Assembly: GCF_014333585.1 (NCBI RefSeq)
Contig: NZ_JACSCW010000004.1
Location: 186,001 to 250,000, forward strand
Direction: 5' to 3'
DNA length: 64,000 nt
DNA from: Hymenobacter sp. BT188
Lineage (GTDB): Bacteria; Bacteroidota; Bacteroidia; Cytophagales; Hymenobacteraceae
Below are positions 8,428 through 17,073 of this stretch, one piece after another. The notes under the pieces are model-generated. The model saw only the letters and a program-made list of their open reading frames with translations, had not been told where the DNA came from and did no database searches. The position numbers and the translations under genes are program-made. Position 1 is the first letter of the stretch. Each line of letters begins with the position of its first letter.

Positions 8428-9471
8428 TTACAACGATCCGCGCCGAATCGTGTAGAAGGGATTCTTCACTTTCACCCGCTGCTTCTCTAGCAAAAGCTCG
8501 GCGGCGGTGCGGCCCATGGCCTCAAAATCGGTGGTGATTACGGTGATGCCCAGCAGTTCTTTTAAGGTGCTGGCATTGAAGGATAAAATACCGATTTCGC
8601 GGCCTAGCAAGTAAGGCGTTTGTCGCACCTTTTTCATCAGTTCAGCTAAGTCGGTGGTCTCCACTACCACGTAAGCAGTGCCGGCTTCCAACACTTCATT
8701 TATGGCGTTTTCCTTGACCGAAAAACCCTTATTGTAGTTGATACAGAAAGTGCGAAAACCCCAGGCAATTTCCACCGGATAGTTGTTGCCAACACTAGGC
8801 AGTACGAGCACCATACGGTCGTATTTTTCCAGCAAATCCTGCACGCCTTCCAGGGCTGTGAAAATGTCTTTGTCGAAGTCCTGGTAGATGGTCAGCACGT
8901 CGCGCTTCATGTCGGGCAGGTCCTTGTCGAGCAGAACTAATTCGTTTGCGGGAATGGAGTTAAGGACGCTTTTGTAGTCGGCTTTGTCGAGGTCCAAGGC
9001 AAAGTGCGGCATCACCACATAGTAGTTGTACTTGCCCAGATTCTTCTCAATGATTTCCTGAAACAGGTGGGCGCTGTAGTGATGAATTTGCAGATCGACG
9101 GTCGCCCGGTCGCCGAGGGCTTGCAGGAAAGCGTAATAGATGATCTTCTTGTAGGAGCTGAGCTTATTGAATACCAACAGGATTTTAATCTTGGTGGCAT
9201 CCGTAGCCTGAACGTAGTAGCCTTTCCCTTGGACAGAGGTGCAAAAACCCCGCTCCCGTAGCTCTCGGTACGCTTTCTCGACGGTGTCGCGGGCCAGGTA
9301 GTATTCGGCGCTTAGCTCACTGATGGAGGGCAGTTGGTCGCCTTTCTTCAAGGTGCCCCGCTCAATATCGGTAATCACCGACTGTACAATCTGCTTGTAC
9401 TTGGGGGTTTTGTCGAAAGGCTTGAACTGCAGCTTATACATGCTCTGATTAGGCGGAAGTAAGACGGCCAT
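8428..9471 (-). CDS. GntR-family regulator with periplasmic-binding-like effector domain, likely RhaR
   Basis: Protein of 347 residues. Residues about 15-85 form a GntR winged helix (KYKQIVQSVITDIERGTLKKGDQLPSISELSAEYYLARDTVEKAYRELRERGF). The remainder resembles a LacI/periplasmic-binding effector domain (KIKILLVFNKLSSYKK ... ITVITTDFEAMGRTAAELLL), which would sense a small sugar. It lies between rhaI and rhaEW on the same strand, so control of the rhamnose genes is the natural role; that is inference. An internal ATG at 9441 (MYKLQFKPF) is a credible alternative start. A perfect 12-bp palindrome lies upstream at 9647-9658. Confidence 0.85.
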   Translation of the reverse strand: MAVLLPPNQSMYKLQFKPFDKTPKYKQIVQSVITDIERGTLKKGDQLPSISELSAEYYLARDTVEKAYRELRERGFCTSVQGKGYYVQATDATKIKILLVFNKLSSYKKIIYYAFLQALGDRATVDLQIHHYSAHLFQEIIEKNLGKYNYYVVMPHFALDLDKADYKSVLNSIPANELVLLDKDLPDMKRDVLTIYQDFDKDIFTALEGVQDLLEKYDRMVLVLPSVGNNYPVEIAWGFRTFCINYNKGFSVKENAINEVLEAGTAYVVVETTDLAELMKKVRQTPYLLGREIGILSFNASTLKELLGITVITTDFEAMGRTAAELLLEKQRVKVKNPFYTIRRGSL

Positions 9472-9638
9472 AGCGAGTAGTTAGGTGGGAGAAACTAGCG
9501 CTGGGAGAAAACACAGAATAAACGTCAGCTTTTTCGGTGTATTTCAGGCAAACGGTTCAGGTGGAATTAACCAACCTAGGCTTAAATTAAGCAGATTAAA
9601 CTTCAATTGGAAGCAATAGGGAGTATTTCCTTATGCCA

Positions 9639-9658
9639 ACGTTACCGGGAACGTTCCC
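9639..9658. promoter_or_regulatory. Palindromic candidate operator GGGAACGTTCCC upstream of the GntR gene
   Basis: A perfect 12-bp palindrome at 9647-9658 overlaps a direct repeat of AACGTT (9639 and 9650). It is about 180 bp upstream of the GntR start and in non-coding DNA between that gene and the rhaEW terminator. GntR-family proteins bind short palindromes, so autoregulation is plausible. The rest of 9472-9829 shows no gene; a GCCCCCC motif lies at 9681. Confidence 0.45.
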
Positions 9659-9770
9659 ATGATTCATGTCTTGCAAAAAAGCCCCCCGGTAGGATCAAAC
9701 ATAGCTCGTTGAATTTGTGTGCGTTCTATAAAATTCACTTGGTGCCGGAACATGGATTTTTCGCAGGGAC

Positions 9771-9815
9771 AAAAAAGAAAGGGACCGACTTCATAGTCGG
9801 TCCCTTTCTTTTTCA
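9771..9815. terminator. Intrinsic terminator of rhaEW
   Basis: AAAAAAGAAAGGGACCGACT is matched by AGTCGGTCCCTTTCTTTTT around a 4-base loop. It lies 15 bases beyond the rhaEW stop (minus strand), with a T-tract in both directions. Confidence 0.9.
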
Positions 9816-9829
9816 ACTGAACTATTTGC

Positions 9830-11938
9830 TTAGCGCACGAAGGCCATAGCCACGCCGCCATCTACATTGAGCACGTTGCCGGTAGATTTGCTCAGCGAGC
9901 CATCCACAAACACCCGCACGGCTTTGGCAATATCCTCTGCCAGCAACTCTTCGCCTAACAATGTGCGCTTAGCATAGTGCTGAGGCAGTTCTTCCACCGA
10001 AATGCCATAGGCCTTGGCCCGGCCCTGCGCCCAGGCGCCTTCCCAGATTTTGGAGCCGCGCAATACAGCGTCAGGGTTGACGGTGTTCACGCGAATCTTG
10101 TCAGGGCCCAACTCAGCGGCCAGCAGGCGCGACATGTGCAGCTGGGCGGCCTTAGCCGTGCCGTAAGCCACGTTGTTAGGACCAGCTACTAAGCCGTTTT
10201 TGCTGGCGATGTTCACAATGTCCCCACCTAATGCCTGCTGGCGCAGAATCTCTACGGCGGCCTGGCTGACCAGGAACTGACCTTTTACTAGCACATCGTT
10301 GAGGATGTCCCAGTCGGCCTGGGTGGTTTCGGCCAATGGCTTGGAAATGCTCAGGCCCGCGCAGTTGACAATGATATCAACACCACCGAACTGTAGTACG
10401 CTTTGGCGCAGAGCTTCGGCAATACCATCGGCGCTGGTTACTTCAATGCCCACGGCCAGCGAGCTGTCCTTGCCAAACTGCTTGCGCAAATCCGCTTGGG
10501 TTTCGTCCAGGTCGGCACGGTCGGCAGCGACTACGCAAGCACCCTGTTGCAGCAGGGCCTCGCAGATTGCTTTGCCGATACCGCCCGTACCACCCGTAAC
10601 AAAGGCCACCTTTCCCGAAAGCGATTTGGGAGGCGCCATGCGCTGGAGTTTGGCTTCTTCCAGCAACCAATATTCAATGTCAAATGCTTCCTGCTCAGGC
10701 AAACCCACGTAAGTACTCACCGCCTCCGCGCCCTTCATCACGTTGATGGCGTTGGTGTAGAACTCGGCGGCTACGCGGGCGGTCTGCTTGTCCTTGGCGA
10801 AGGCAAACATGCCCACGCCGGGCCACAGAATGATAACCGGATTCGCGTCGCGGATGGCTGGGCTGTTGGCGTGCTTGCTACGCTCGTAGTAGGCTGCATA
10901 ATCCTGGCGGTAGGCGGCGAACTGCTCCTGCAAATAGGCTTTCACCTCGGCCAATGGCTGGCTCATCACCTCTGGGTCGAGCACCAGGGGGCGAATTTTG
11001 GTGCGCAGGAAGTGGTCGGGGCAGCTGGTGCCTTTCTGAGCCAGACGCGCTAAGTCGTTCGAGTTCACGAACTCCAGCACGCGGGAATCATCGGTGAAGT
11101 GACCCAGCATGCGGCGGTGACCCGAAGCCAGGCCGCGCAACGTAGGCATGATGGCGGCGGCTTGCTGCTTGCGCGTGGCCGCATCAGGACCGTTGGTGAG
11201 CTTTACGCCGCCAAATACCGGTCCTTTCTTGCCGTAATTACTTTCCAGATAAGCCGCCGCTTGCTCAATTACCTCCAGCGTATTGATATACGACTCATAA
11301 GAAGTATCACCCCAAGTAAACAAGCCGTGACCGCCCAGAATTACGCCGCGCAGATTCGGATTTTCGAGCACTACTTTCTCCAGCTGCAGACCTAGATCGA
11401 AGCCGGGGCGCTGCCAGGGGAGCCAGGCCATGGAATCGCCCCAAATCTCACGCATGATTTGCTCACCCTCCTGGCTGGCGGCAATGGCAATCAGGGCATC
11501 AGGGTGAAGGTGGTCGATGTGTTTGAAGGGCAATAGGCCGTGCAGGGGCGTATCAATGGAGGGCGCGGCGCACTTGGGATCGAAGAGGCAGTGGTTGAAA
11601 AGCTCTACCATCTCGTCTTCGTGCTCGAGGCCGCGGTAACGGTTTTTGAGCTGGTGCAGCTTCTCTACGTAGAGGTTGGCGCAACCGGCTTTGGTCAGGG
11701 TGCCGATGTCACCGCCGGAGCCTTTTACCCACATCACGGGGACTTGTTCGCCGGTGACAGGGTCAGTTTCGGTGATTTTGACGGAGGTGTTGCCGCCCGC
11801 ATAGTTGGTCAGGCGCAAATCGGCCCCCAGCAGGTTGGAGCGATAAATAAATAGGGCTACTTCATCGCCGGCTAGTGCCGCCGCCTGGGCCTCGTCCCAC
11901 AAGTAACTGACGTGCTGAAAGGTGAGCGTTTTTTCCAT
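9830..11938 (-). CDS. rhaEW: Bifunctional rhamnulose-1-phosphate aldolase / L-lactaldehyde dehydrogenase
   Basis: Fusion of about 702 residues. The N-terminal class II aldolase half (RhaE) has GGNTSVKI, HIDHLHPDALIAIA and GGHGLFTWG and would split rhamnulose-1-phosphate into DHAP and L-lactaldehyde. The C-terminal short-chain dehydrogenase half (RhaW) has the Rossmann motif VAFVTGGTGGIGKA, NCAGLS and the catalytic Y-x-x-x-K in YGTAKAAQLHMSR, and would oxidise lactaldehyde to L-lactate. I chose the ATG at 11938 (MEKTLTFQHV). The in-frame upstream ATG at 12037 would put an unrelated 33-residue leader over the regulatory box at 12011-12032. The product L-lactate is the substrate of the nearby LutABC. 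Confidence 0.95.
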   Translation of the reverse strand: MEKTLTFQHVSYLWDEAQAAALAGDEVALFIYRSNLLGADLRLTNYAGGNTSVKITETDPVTGEQVPVMWVKGSGGDIGTLTKAGCANLYVEKLHQLKNRYRGLEHEDEMVELFNHCLFDPKCAAPSIDTPLHGLLPFKHIDHLHPDALIAIAASQEGEQIMREIWGDSMAWLPWQRPGFDLGLQLEKVVLENPNLRGVILGGHGLFTWGDTSYESYINTLEVIEQAAAYLESNYGKKGPVFGGVKLTNGPDAATRKQQAAAIMPTLRGLASGHRRMLGHFTDDSRVLEFVNSNDLARLAQKGTSCPDHFLRTKIRPLVLDPEVMSQPLAEVKAYLQEQFAAYRQDYAAYYERSKHANSPAIRDANPVIILWPGVGMFAFAKDKQTARVAAEFYTNAINVMKGAEAVSTYVGLPEQEAFDIEYWLLEEAKLQRMAPPKSLSGKVAFVTGGTGGIGKAICEALLQQGACVVAADRADLDETQADLRKQFGKDSSLAVGIEVTSADGIAEALRQSVLQFGGVDIIVNCAGLSISKPLAETTQADWDILNDVLVKGQFLVSQAAVEILRQQALGGDIVNIASKNGLVAGPNNVAYGTAKAAQLHMSRLLAAELGPDKIRVNTVNPDAVLRGSKIWEGAWAQGRAKAYGISVEELPQHYAKRTLLGEELLAEDIAKAVRVFVDGSLSKSTGNVLNVDGGVAMAFVR

Positions 11939-12010
11939 ATTGAGGCTACTGATTTGAGGGCCGAAAACCGGATAATTAGATTGCTCACAAAAGAATAGGA
12001 AGTACAAGCA

Positions 12011-12032
12011 GCAAAACTCCTGCACTCTCCTG
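12011..12032 (-). promoter_or_regulatory. Candidate rhamnose-regulon box upstream of rhaEW
   Basis: On the minus strand: CAGGAG-AGTG-CAGGAG-TTTTGC, the cleanest copy of the 10-bp-period direct repeat (12027-12032 and 12017-12022). It lies 75-95 bp upstream of the rhaEW ATG in the divergent rhaEW/rhaT region. Confidence 0.7.
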
Positions 12033-12108
12033 TTCAAGCATGAAATAAATTCTGTGACTGCCTACTTTTCGCCGATTTGAATCCGACCCCCAGGTAGTTT
12101 CCTGCTTT

Positions 12109-12142
12109 CAGGAGAGAACAGGAGGGTTCGTGTAATCGATTA
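12109..12142 (+). promoter_or_regulatory. Candidate rhamnose-regulon box and palindrome upstream of rhaT
   Basis: CAGGAG-AGAA-CAGGAG-GGTTCG at 12109-12130 repeats the rhamnose box in the rhaT orientation. Immediately after it, TAATCGATTA (12133-12142) is a 10-bp palindrome with the AATCGATT core also seen in the arabinose operators. Both lie within 75 bp of the rhaT start. Confidence 0.6.
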
Positions 12143-12183
12143 AGGCAGATTTGGTAAAACAACACGACCAACAACTTCGACTT

Positions 12184-13221
12184 ATGAGTGTTTTTCTGGG
12201 AGTGGTGCTCCACGCACTAGGCGGTTTCGCCTCCGGCAGCTTTTATCTGCCTTACAAGAAAGTAAACGGCTGGGCCTGGGAAAGCTACTGGCTCGTTGGG
12301 GGGCTTTTTTCGTGGCTAATGGCGCCTATCTTGCTTGGCTACCTCACCGTGCCCAACCTGTTCGGGGTGTTGGCCCAGGCGGATACCACAACCATCCTCT
12401 GGACTTACTTCTGGGGCATTCTCTGGGGCTTCGGGGGCCTTACATTCGGCCTCGCCATGCGCTACTTGGGCTTGTCGTTGGGTATGGCCGTCACGTTGGG
12501 GTTATGCGCCGTGTTTGGTACGCTGGTGCCGCCTATCTGGGAGGGTACTTTTCCGACCCTGATCAGCACCCTGTCCGGTAAGGTTATTATCATGGGCCTA
12601 GTGGTGTGCGTGGCGGGCATCCTGATTTGCGGCATGGCCGGCGTGATGAAAGAAAAGCATCAGACTACGGAAGAAAAGCAAGCTGGCGTAGCCGAGTTCG
12701 ACATGCGCAAGGGCCTGATGGTGGCGGTGTTTTCGGGGGTGATGAGCGCCTGCTTCTCTTTCGGCCTGACGGCTGGCCAATCTATTGCGGAACTGGCTAC
12801 GGATAACGGCACCAACCCGCTCTATGCCAACAATGCCATCTTGGTCATCATCCTGCTCGGCGGCCTCACTACCAACGCCATCTGGACGATTTATTTGAAC
12901 ATAAAGAACAAGACGTATACCGACTACACCAATATGTCGGCCCCAATTGCGCGCAACATTATCTTCTGTGCGCTGGCGGGCTTCACCTGGTATTTCCAGT
13001 TCTTTTTCTACGGCATGGGCGACAGCCAGATGGGCGAGTACCGCTTCTCGGGCTGGACGCTGCACATGGCTTTCATCATCGCCTTCAGCAGCATGTGGGG
13101 CCTGATTCTGCACGAGTGGCGCGGCTCCAACCGCCTGACTATGCGCACTATTTCACTCGGTATTCTGGTCGTGGTATTTTCAACAGTGGTTGTTGGCTTT
13201 GGCAACTACTTAGGCTCCTAA
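12184..13221 (+). CDS. rhaT: L-rhamnose/proton symporter
   Basis: Inner-membrane rhamnose importer of 345 residues with about ten hydrophobic segments. It follows the RhaT family from end to end, e.g. FYLPYKKVNGWAWESYWLVGGLFSWL near the start, TFGLAMRYLGLSLGMAVTLGLCAVFGTL, and FTWYFQFFFYGMGDSQMGEYRFSGWTLHMAF. The ATG at 12184 (MSVFLGVVLHALGG) is preferred; the same frame can be opened 33 bases earlier at a TTG. It is divergent from rhaEW and shares its control region. A GGGGGGC motif lies at 12298. Confidence 0.95.
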   Translation: MSVFLGVVLHALGGFASGSFYLPYKKVNGWAWESYWLVGGLFSWLMAPILLGYLTVPNLFGVLAQADTTTILWTYFWGILWGFGGLTFGLAMRYLGLSLGMAVTLGLCAVFGTLVPPIWEGTFPTLISTLSGKVIIMGLVVCVAGILICGMAGVMKEKHQTTEEKQAGVAEFDMRKGLMVAVFSGVMSACFSFGLTAGQSIAELATDNGTNPLYANNAILVIILLGGLTTNAIWTIYLNIKNKTYTDYTNMSAPIARNIIFCALAGFTWYFQFFFYGMGDSQMGEYRFSGWTLHMAFIIAFSSMWGLILHEWRGSNRLTMRTISLGILVVVFSTVVVGFGNYLGS

Positions 13222-13235
13222 AGTTTACAGGTTCC

Positions 13236-13282
13236 AAAAAAGCCCCCCAGTGCATACAAATGCTCTGCTGGGGGGCTTTTTT
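13236..13282. terminator. Intrinsic terminator built from an inverted pair of GGGGGGC motifs
   Basis: AAAAAAGCCCCCCAG and CTGGGGGGCTTTTTT face each other 15 bp after the rhaT stop, giving a stem of about 9 GC pairs flanked by A/T runs. Both arms are copies of the motif that is scattered singly through the window. Confidence 0.9.
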
Positions 13283-13402
13283 GTGTCTATTAGAAGTGTC
13301 AACGATATCGCGCTGGAAGTACCTGCCCGCATATTCTTCAAATGATAGTTGCCACTTATTCCCATCTATCCTCTACATCTTAACAGCTATATCTCCACAG
13401 CT

Positions 13403-13499
13403 GTCATCCTGACGAAGGAAGGACCTTCTTACCGATGAACAAGCTAGCCTAGTAACAACTCATGCTGCCGTGAGAAGGTCCTTCCTTCGTCAGGATGAC
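13403..13499. repeat. Intergenic hairpin repeat (GTCATCCTGA family)
   Basis: GTCATCCTGACGAAGGAAGG at the left is matched by CCTTCCTTCGTCAGGATGAC at the right, with a further ACCTTCT/AGAAGGT arm inside. It sits in the 579-base gap between rhaT and susC. From 13500 to about 13698 I see no gene, repeat or clear signal. Confidence 0.85.
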
Positions 13500-13698
13500 A
13501 GAGAGTGTAGGGTAGAAGATGCTTCAATCAACAAAGCTCGCAACGATGAGGATGCAAACATGCTCCTCCGCAACCTGCAAGGCTTTAGATACTTGCCAGC
13601 AGAGCCAGCATTGGTAAGCTCCACGGTTATTGGTAGCGTGCCAAAAACGCAGTCCAAAGCATTATTGGAAAAATAATTTCAGGGTAATCGGGGTGGGG

Positions 13699-13722
13699 CG
13701 GTAGTCTACAGGAGGGTTTCGG
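13699..13722 (+). promoter_or_regulatory. Candidate rhamnose-regulon box upstream of susC
   Basis: CAGGAG at 13709-13714 followed by GGTTTCGG, with a weaker CGGTAG exactly 10 bp before it (13699-13704). It lies about 80 bp upstream of the susC ATG. The second half is well conserved and the first only partly. Confidence 0.5.
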
Positions 13723-13800
13723 CTATGGGAGGTAATAATTTGGTCATGCTCAAAAGGCCCGGTCTTGTCTTTACACTCTCCTTCCTACCCATACCTACTC

Positions 13801-16800
13801 ATGAAGAAAAGTTACACATGGCGGCGCTACCCAATAGCGGTATGCCTGCCAATGCTACTGTTAGCAGGACCGGGCATCACAGCCGTGCAGGCACACACCA
13901 GCAGCACCAACAAAGTAGCCGAATGGCAACTGACCGGTAAGGTCGTTTCGCAGAACAACGAGGGCCTGCCCGGCGTCACAGTCGTGATCAAGGGCACTAC
14001 CAACGGCACTACTACCGGCGCTGATGGTGCTTTTAACTTATCGGTACCCGAAACGGCTGGCACGTTGGTATTCAGCTTCATTGGTTTTACAACCCAGGAG
14101 CGCCCCTTCACCGGCTCACAGGCCTTCACCATCAGGATGGCTGAAGATGTAAAGAGCCTGGAGGAAGTGGTAGTAGTAGGCTACGGCACCCAGAAGAAGG
14201 GCGACGTAACCGGCGCCATTGCCACCTTCGACGCCAGCCGCTTAGAAGAACGCCCGATTGCCCGCGTCGATCAGGCCCTTGTTGGTCAGATGGCGGGTGT
14301 GCAGGTAAAGCAAAACACGGGCGTGCCCGGTCGCGGCTTTAGCGTGCAGGTACGGGGCGCAGGCTCCATCACGGCCGGCAACGAACCGCTGTATGTAATC
14401 GACGGTTTCCCGCTCGACAACGTGGCCCAGAATGGTGGGGGGCGTTTTGCCAGCGGCAGCCCGCTCGACAACATCAACCCCAATGATATTGAGTCGATTC
14501 AGGTATTGAAAGACGCCGCTGCGGCCGCTATTTACGGTTCGCGCGCTGCTAACGGAGTAGTACTTATCACCACGAAGAAGGGTAAATCGGGCAAGCCTCA
14601 AATTACCTTCAATTCCTACGTTGGTGTTTCGCAGGCCGCCAAAAAGCTGGACGTGCTGAGTGCCGAAGAGTGGGCTGAGCGCGCTGCCGAAATCATCAAT
14701 GATAACTGGGTACGCTCGGGCCCCGGCCGCACCGCCAGCCAAACCACGGCTGAGCGTCAGGCTATTTTAAAGGTGAACAACATCGTGCCCGCTCAGATGA
14801 TTGATGAGCGCTGGTTTCAGCCCGGTCACCCCGGACTACAGTACATCGACTGGCAGGACGAGGCTTTCCGCACGGGTCGCACCCAGAGCTACCAGGTAGG
14901 TGCCAGCGGCGCCACCGATAATGTGAACTACTTCATATCAGGTAACTACACCGATCAACAGGGCATGATGGTCGGGCTGGGTTACAAGCGCTACTCGGCG
15001 CGCGCCAACGTGGAAGTAAAAGCCAGCAACAAGCTGCGCTTCGGCCTGAACGTGACGCCCACTTACTCCGTCACCAACGACCCCGGCATTGAGGGCAAAG
15101 ACAACCGTCTGCACCAGCTCGTATCGATGGCGCCTATCGTGGAAGACACGGCCGGGGTAGCTACGGGCTACGGCAAAAACGAAGTGTACCGTTGGGGTGT
15201 ATCGACGGCCAGCCCAGTACGCGTGATGGAAAATGCCATCGGCGAAACCAAGACCTTCCGTACCCTGAGCACTCTGTTTGCCGAGTACGAAATAATCAGC
15301 GGCCTGCGCCTGCGCACCAGCGTCAACTTTGACAATAACGACGTAACTAGTAAATCATACAATCCGGCCGTGCGTGATCTGCCAACGTCGCTGGCTTCAG
15401 GCTCTTATAGCGGTTTCCGTCGCCAAACATTCGTTAACGAGAATACAGCCACTTACACGCGGGTTTTCGGTGAGAAGCACGACCTGACGGCGTTGGCTGG
15501 CTACGCCTATAATATCTCGCGCATCGATAACGTGCGTCTGGGTGCCACCGGCGGCTTTGTAAACAACCAGGTAACCACGCTGAACGCGGCCACAAACATC
15601 AACGGCACCGGCAGCAACAATACTACCGAAAGCCAGAACGTCCTGATTTCTTACTTCGGCCGTTTGCAGTATAGCTACGCCGGCAAGTACCTGTTCTCCA
15701 CCAGTATCCGCCGCGATGGTTCCTCGCGCTTTGGGGGGCAAAATCAGTTCGGTGTATTCCCTGCTGCCTCCGTGGGCTGGCGCATTTCGCAGGAAGAGTT
15801 CATGAAGAACATCACGCCGCTCAGCGACCTGAAACTGCGGGCCAGCATTGGCTTGTCGGGCAACAACAGCATCGGCGACTACAACAGCATTGCGACGCTG
15901 GGTATTTATAACTACACTTTCGGCGGCGCTTTGGCTACGGGTCAGGCCCCTAACCGGGTAGAAAACCCAGAGCTGCAATGGGAGCGTAACCGTACCATCG
16001 ACTTCGGGATTGACGTGGGCTTCCTGCAAAACCGCATCTTCGGCTCATTCGATTACTACACCAAAACGAGCAAGGACCTGCTGCTGAACGTACCTATCAA
16101 TACGGCTTCGGGCTTCGGCAACAACTTGGTGAACATTGGGGAAGTAGAGAACCGCGGTTGGGAAGTGGAACTGACCACCAACAACCTGAACAACGCTCTG
16201 GAGTGGACTACCTCCCTCAACTTCAGCCACAACCAGAACGAGGTGAAGCACCTCGGCCCCGGCGATGCCACTATTGAAGTAGCCTCAGTAGCCGACCTGC
16301 CCAGCAACGTGCTGCAAGTAGGCAAGCCGATGTACAGCATCTTCGTTATTCGCCAGAATGGCATCCTGAGCCAGGCTGATATCGATAACGGCGCCGCACT
16401 TTACAACAACCAGACTGCCGGCGACCCCCGCTACGAAGATGCCAACGGCGACGGTAAGATTGACGCCAACGACCGCGTGATTGTGGGCCAGCCTAACCCC
16501 AAATACACCTGGGGCATCACGAACACCTTCAAGTGCAAAGGCTTCGATCTGAGCTTCCTCGTGCAGGGTCAGAACGGTGGCTACATCTACTCCATGTTTG
16601 GCCGCGCCATCGACCGCACCAGCGTGGGCTACCAGGAAAACGCCCTGGGCCGCTCCCGTGACCGGTGGCGTTCGGAAGAAGATCCTGGCGACGGCGTAAA
16701 GGGTAAGGCTACCGCTCGCTTTGGCTTCATCAAGAACACCGACTGGCTCTACTCTTCCGACTACTACCGCGTGCGCAACATCACGTTGGGCTACGACCTG

Positions 16801-17004
16801 GGCCGCATTATCAGCAAGAGCGTGATGCAGGGGGCCCGTGTGTATGTAACGGCTGAAAACTTCTTTGGCAAAGACAAGTATTACGGCGGCTTCAACCCCG
16901 ATGCCGTGAACACCGACAACGGCAGCACCTTTACCTCGGGTGTTGACTACGGCGGTCTGCCTTTGGCCAAATCGTTGGTTTTGGGCCTTAACGTTACTTT
17001 CTAA
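13801..17004 (+). CDS. SusC/RagA-family TonB-linked outer-membrane transporter
   Basis: Protein of about 1067 residues from MKKSYTWRRYPIAV, with a signal peptide. It then has a carboxypeptidase-regulatory-like domain (LTGKVVSQNNEGLPGVTVVIKGTTNGT), a TonB-box/plug region (SLEEVVVVGYGTQKKGDVTGAI, YVIDGFPLDN, IQVLKDAAAAAIYGSRAANGVVLITTKKG) and a C-terminal beta-barrel ending SLVLGLNVTF. SusC proteins import oligosaccharides across the outer membrane using TonB energy. The paired susD follows 69 bp later. The rhamnose box upstream and the rhamnogalacturonan enzymes downstream suggest RG-I oligomers as cargo. A frame extension to a TTG at 13765 is less credible. Confidence 0.97.
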   Translation: MKKSYTWRRYPIAVCLPMLLLAGPGITAVQAHTSSTNKVAEWQLTGKVVSQNNEGLPGVTVVIKGTTNGTTTGADGAFNLSVPETAGTLVFSFIGFTTQERPFTGSQAFTIRMAEDVKSLEEVVVVGYGTQKKGDVTGAIATFDASRLEERPIARVDQALVGQMAGVQVKQNTGVPGRGFSVQVRGAGSITAGNEPLYVIDGFPLDNVAQNGGGRFASGSPLDNINPNDIESIQVLKDAAAAAIYGSRAANGVVLITTKKGKSGKPQITFNSYVGVSQAAKKLDVLSAEEWAERAAEIINDNWVRSGPGRTASQTTAERQAILKVNNIVPAQMIDERWFQPGHPGLQYIDWQDEAFRTGRTQSYQVGASGATDNVNYFISGNYTDQQGMMVGLGYKRYSARANVEVKASNKLRFGLNVTPTYSVTNDPGIEGKDNRLHQLVSMAPIVEDTAGVATGYGKNEVYRWGVSTASPVRVMENAIGETKTFRTLSTLFAEYEIISGLRLRTSVNFDNNDVTSKSYNPAVRDLPTSLASGSYSGFRRQTFVNENTATYTRVFGEKHDLTALAGYAYNISRIDNVRLGATGGFVNNQVTTLNAATNINGTGSNNTTESQNVLISYFGRLQYSYAGKYLFSTSIRRDGSSRFGGQNQFGVFPAASVGWRISQEEFMKNITPLSDLKLRASIGLSGNNSIGDYNSIATLGIYNYTFGGALATGQAPNRVENPELQWERNRTIDFGIDVGFLQNRIFGSFDYYTKTSKDLLLNVPINTASGFGNNLVNIGEVENRGWEVELTTNNLNNALEWTTSLNFSHNQNEVKHLGPGDATIEVASVADLPSNVLQVGKPMYSIFVIRQNGILSQADIDNGAALYNNQTAGDPRYEDANGDGKIDANDRVIVGQPNPKYTWGITNTFKCKGFDLSFLVQGQNGGYIYSMFGRAIDRTSVGYQENALGRSRDRWRSEEDPGDGVKGKATARFGFIKNTDWLYSSDYYRVRNITLGYDLGRIISKSVMQGARVYVTAENFFGKDKYYGGFNPDAVNTDNGSTFTSGVDYGGLPLAKSLVLGLNVTF

Positions 17005-17073
17005 GCTACATCCAGAAGCCAACTGCGGGCTGCCCAGCGGTAGCCTGCTCCTAACTCCTAGCTCCAACTTCCC

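Noticed and set aside
9607..9861. Short open frames on both strands at 9607-9861
   Set aside because: They run through the rhaEW terminator hairpin and share its inverted repeat in translation; no homology or plausible start.
11939..12037. N-terminal extension of RhaEW
   Set aside because: The extra 33 residues do not resemble the family and cover a regulatory box; the ATG at 11938 matches the aldolase start.
13470..13676. Possible small gene in the rhaT-susC gap
   Set aside because: The frame begins within a hairpin repeat, has no recognisable domain and no signal; not distinguishable from chance.
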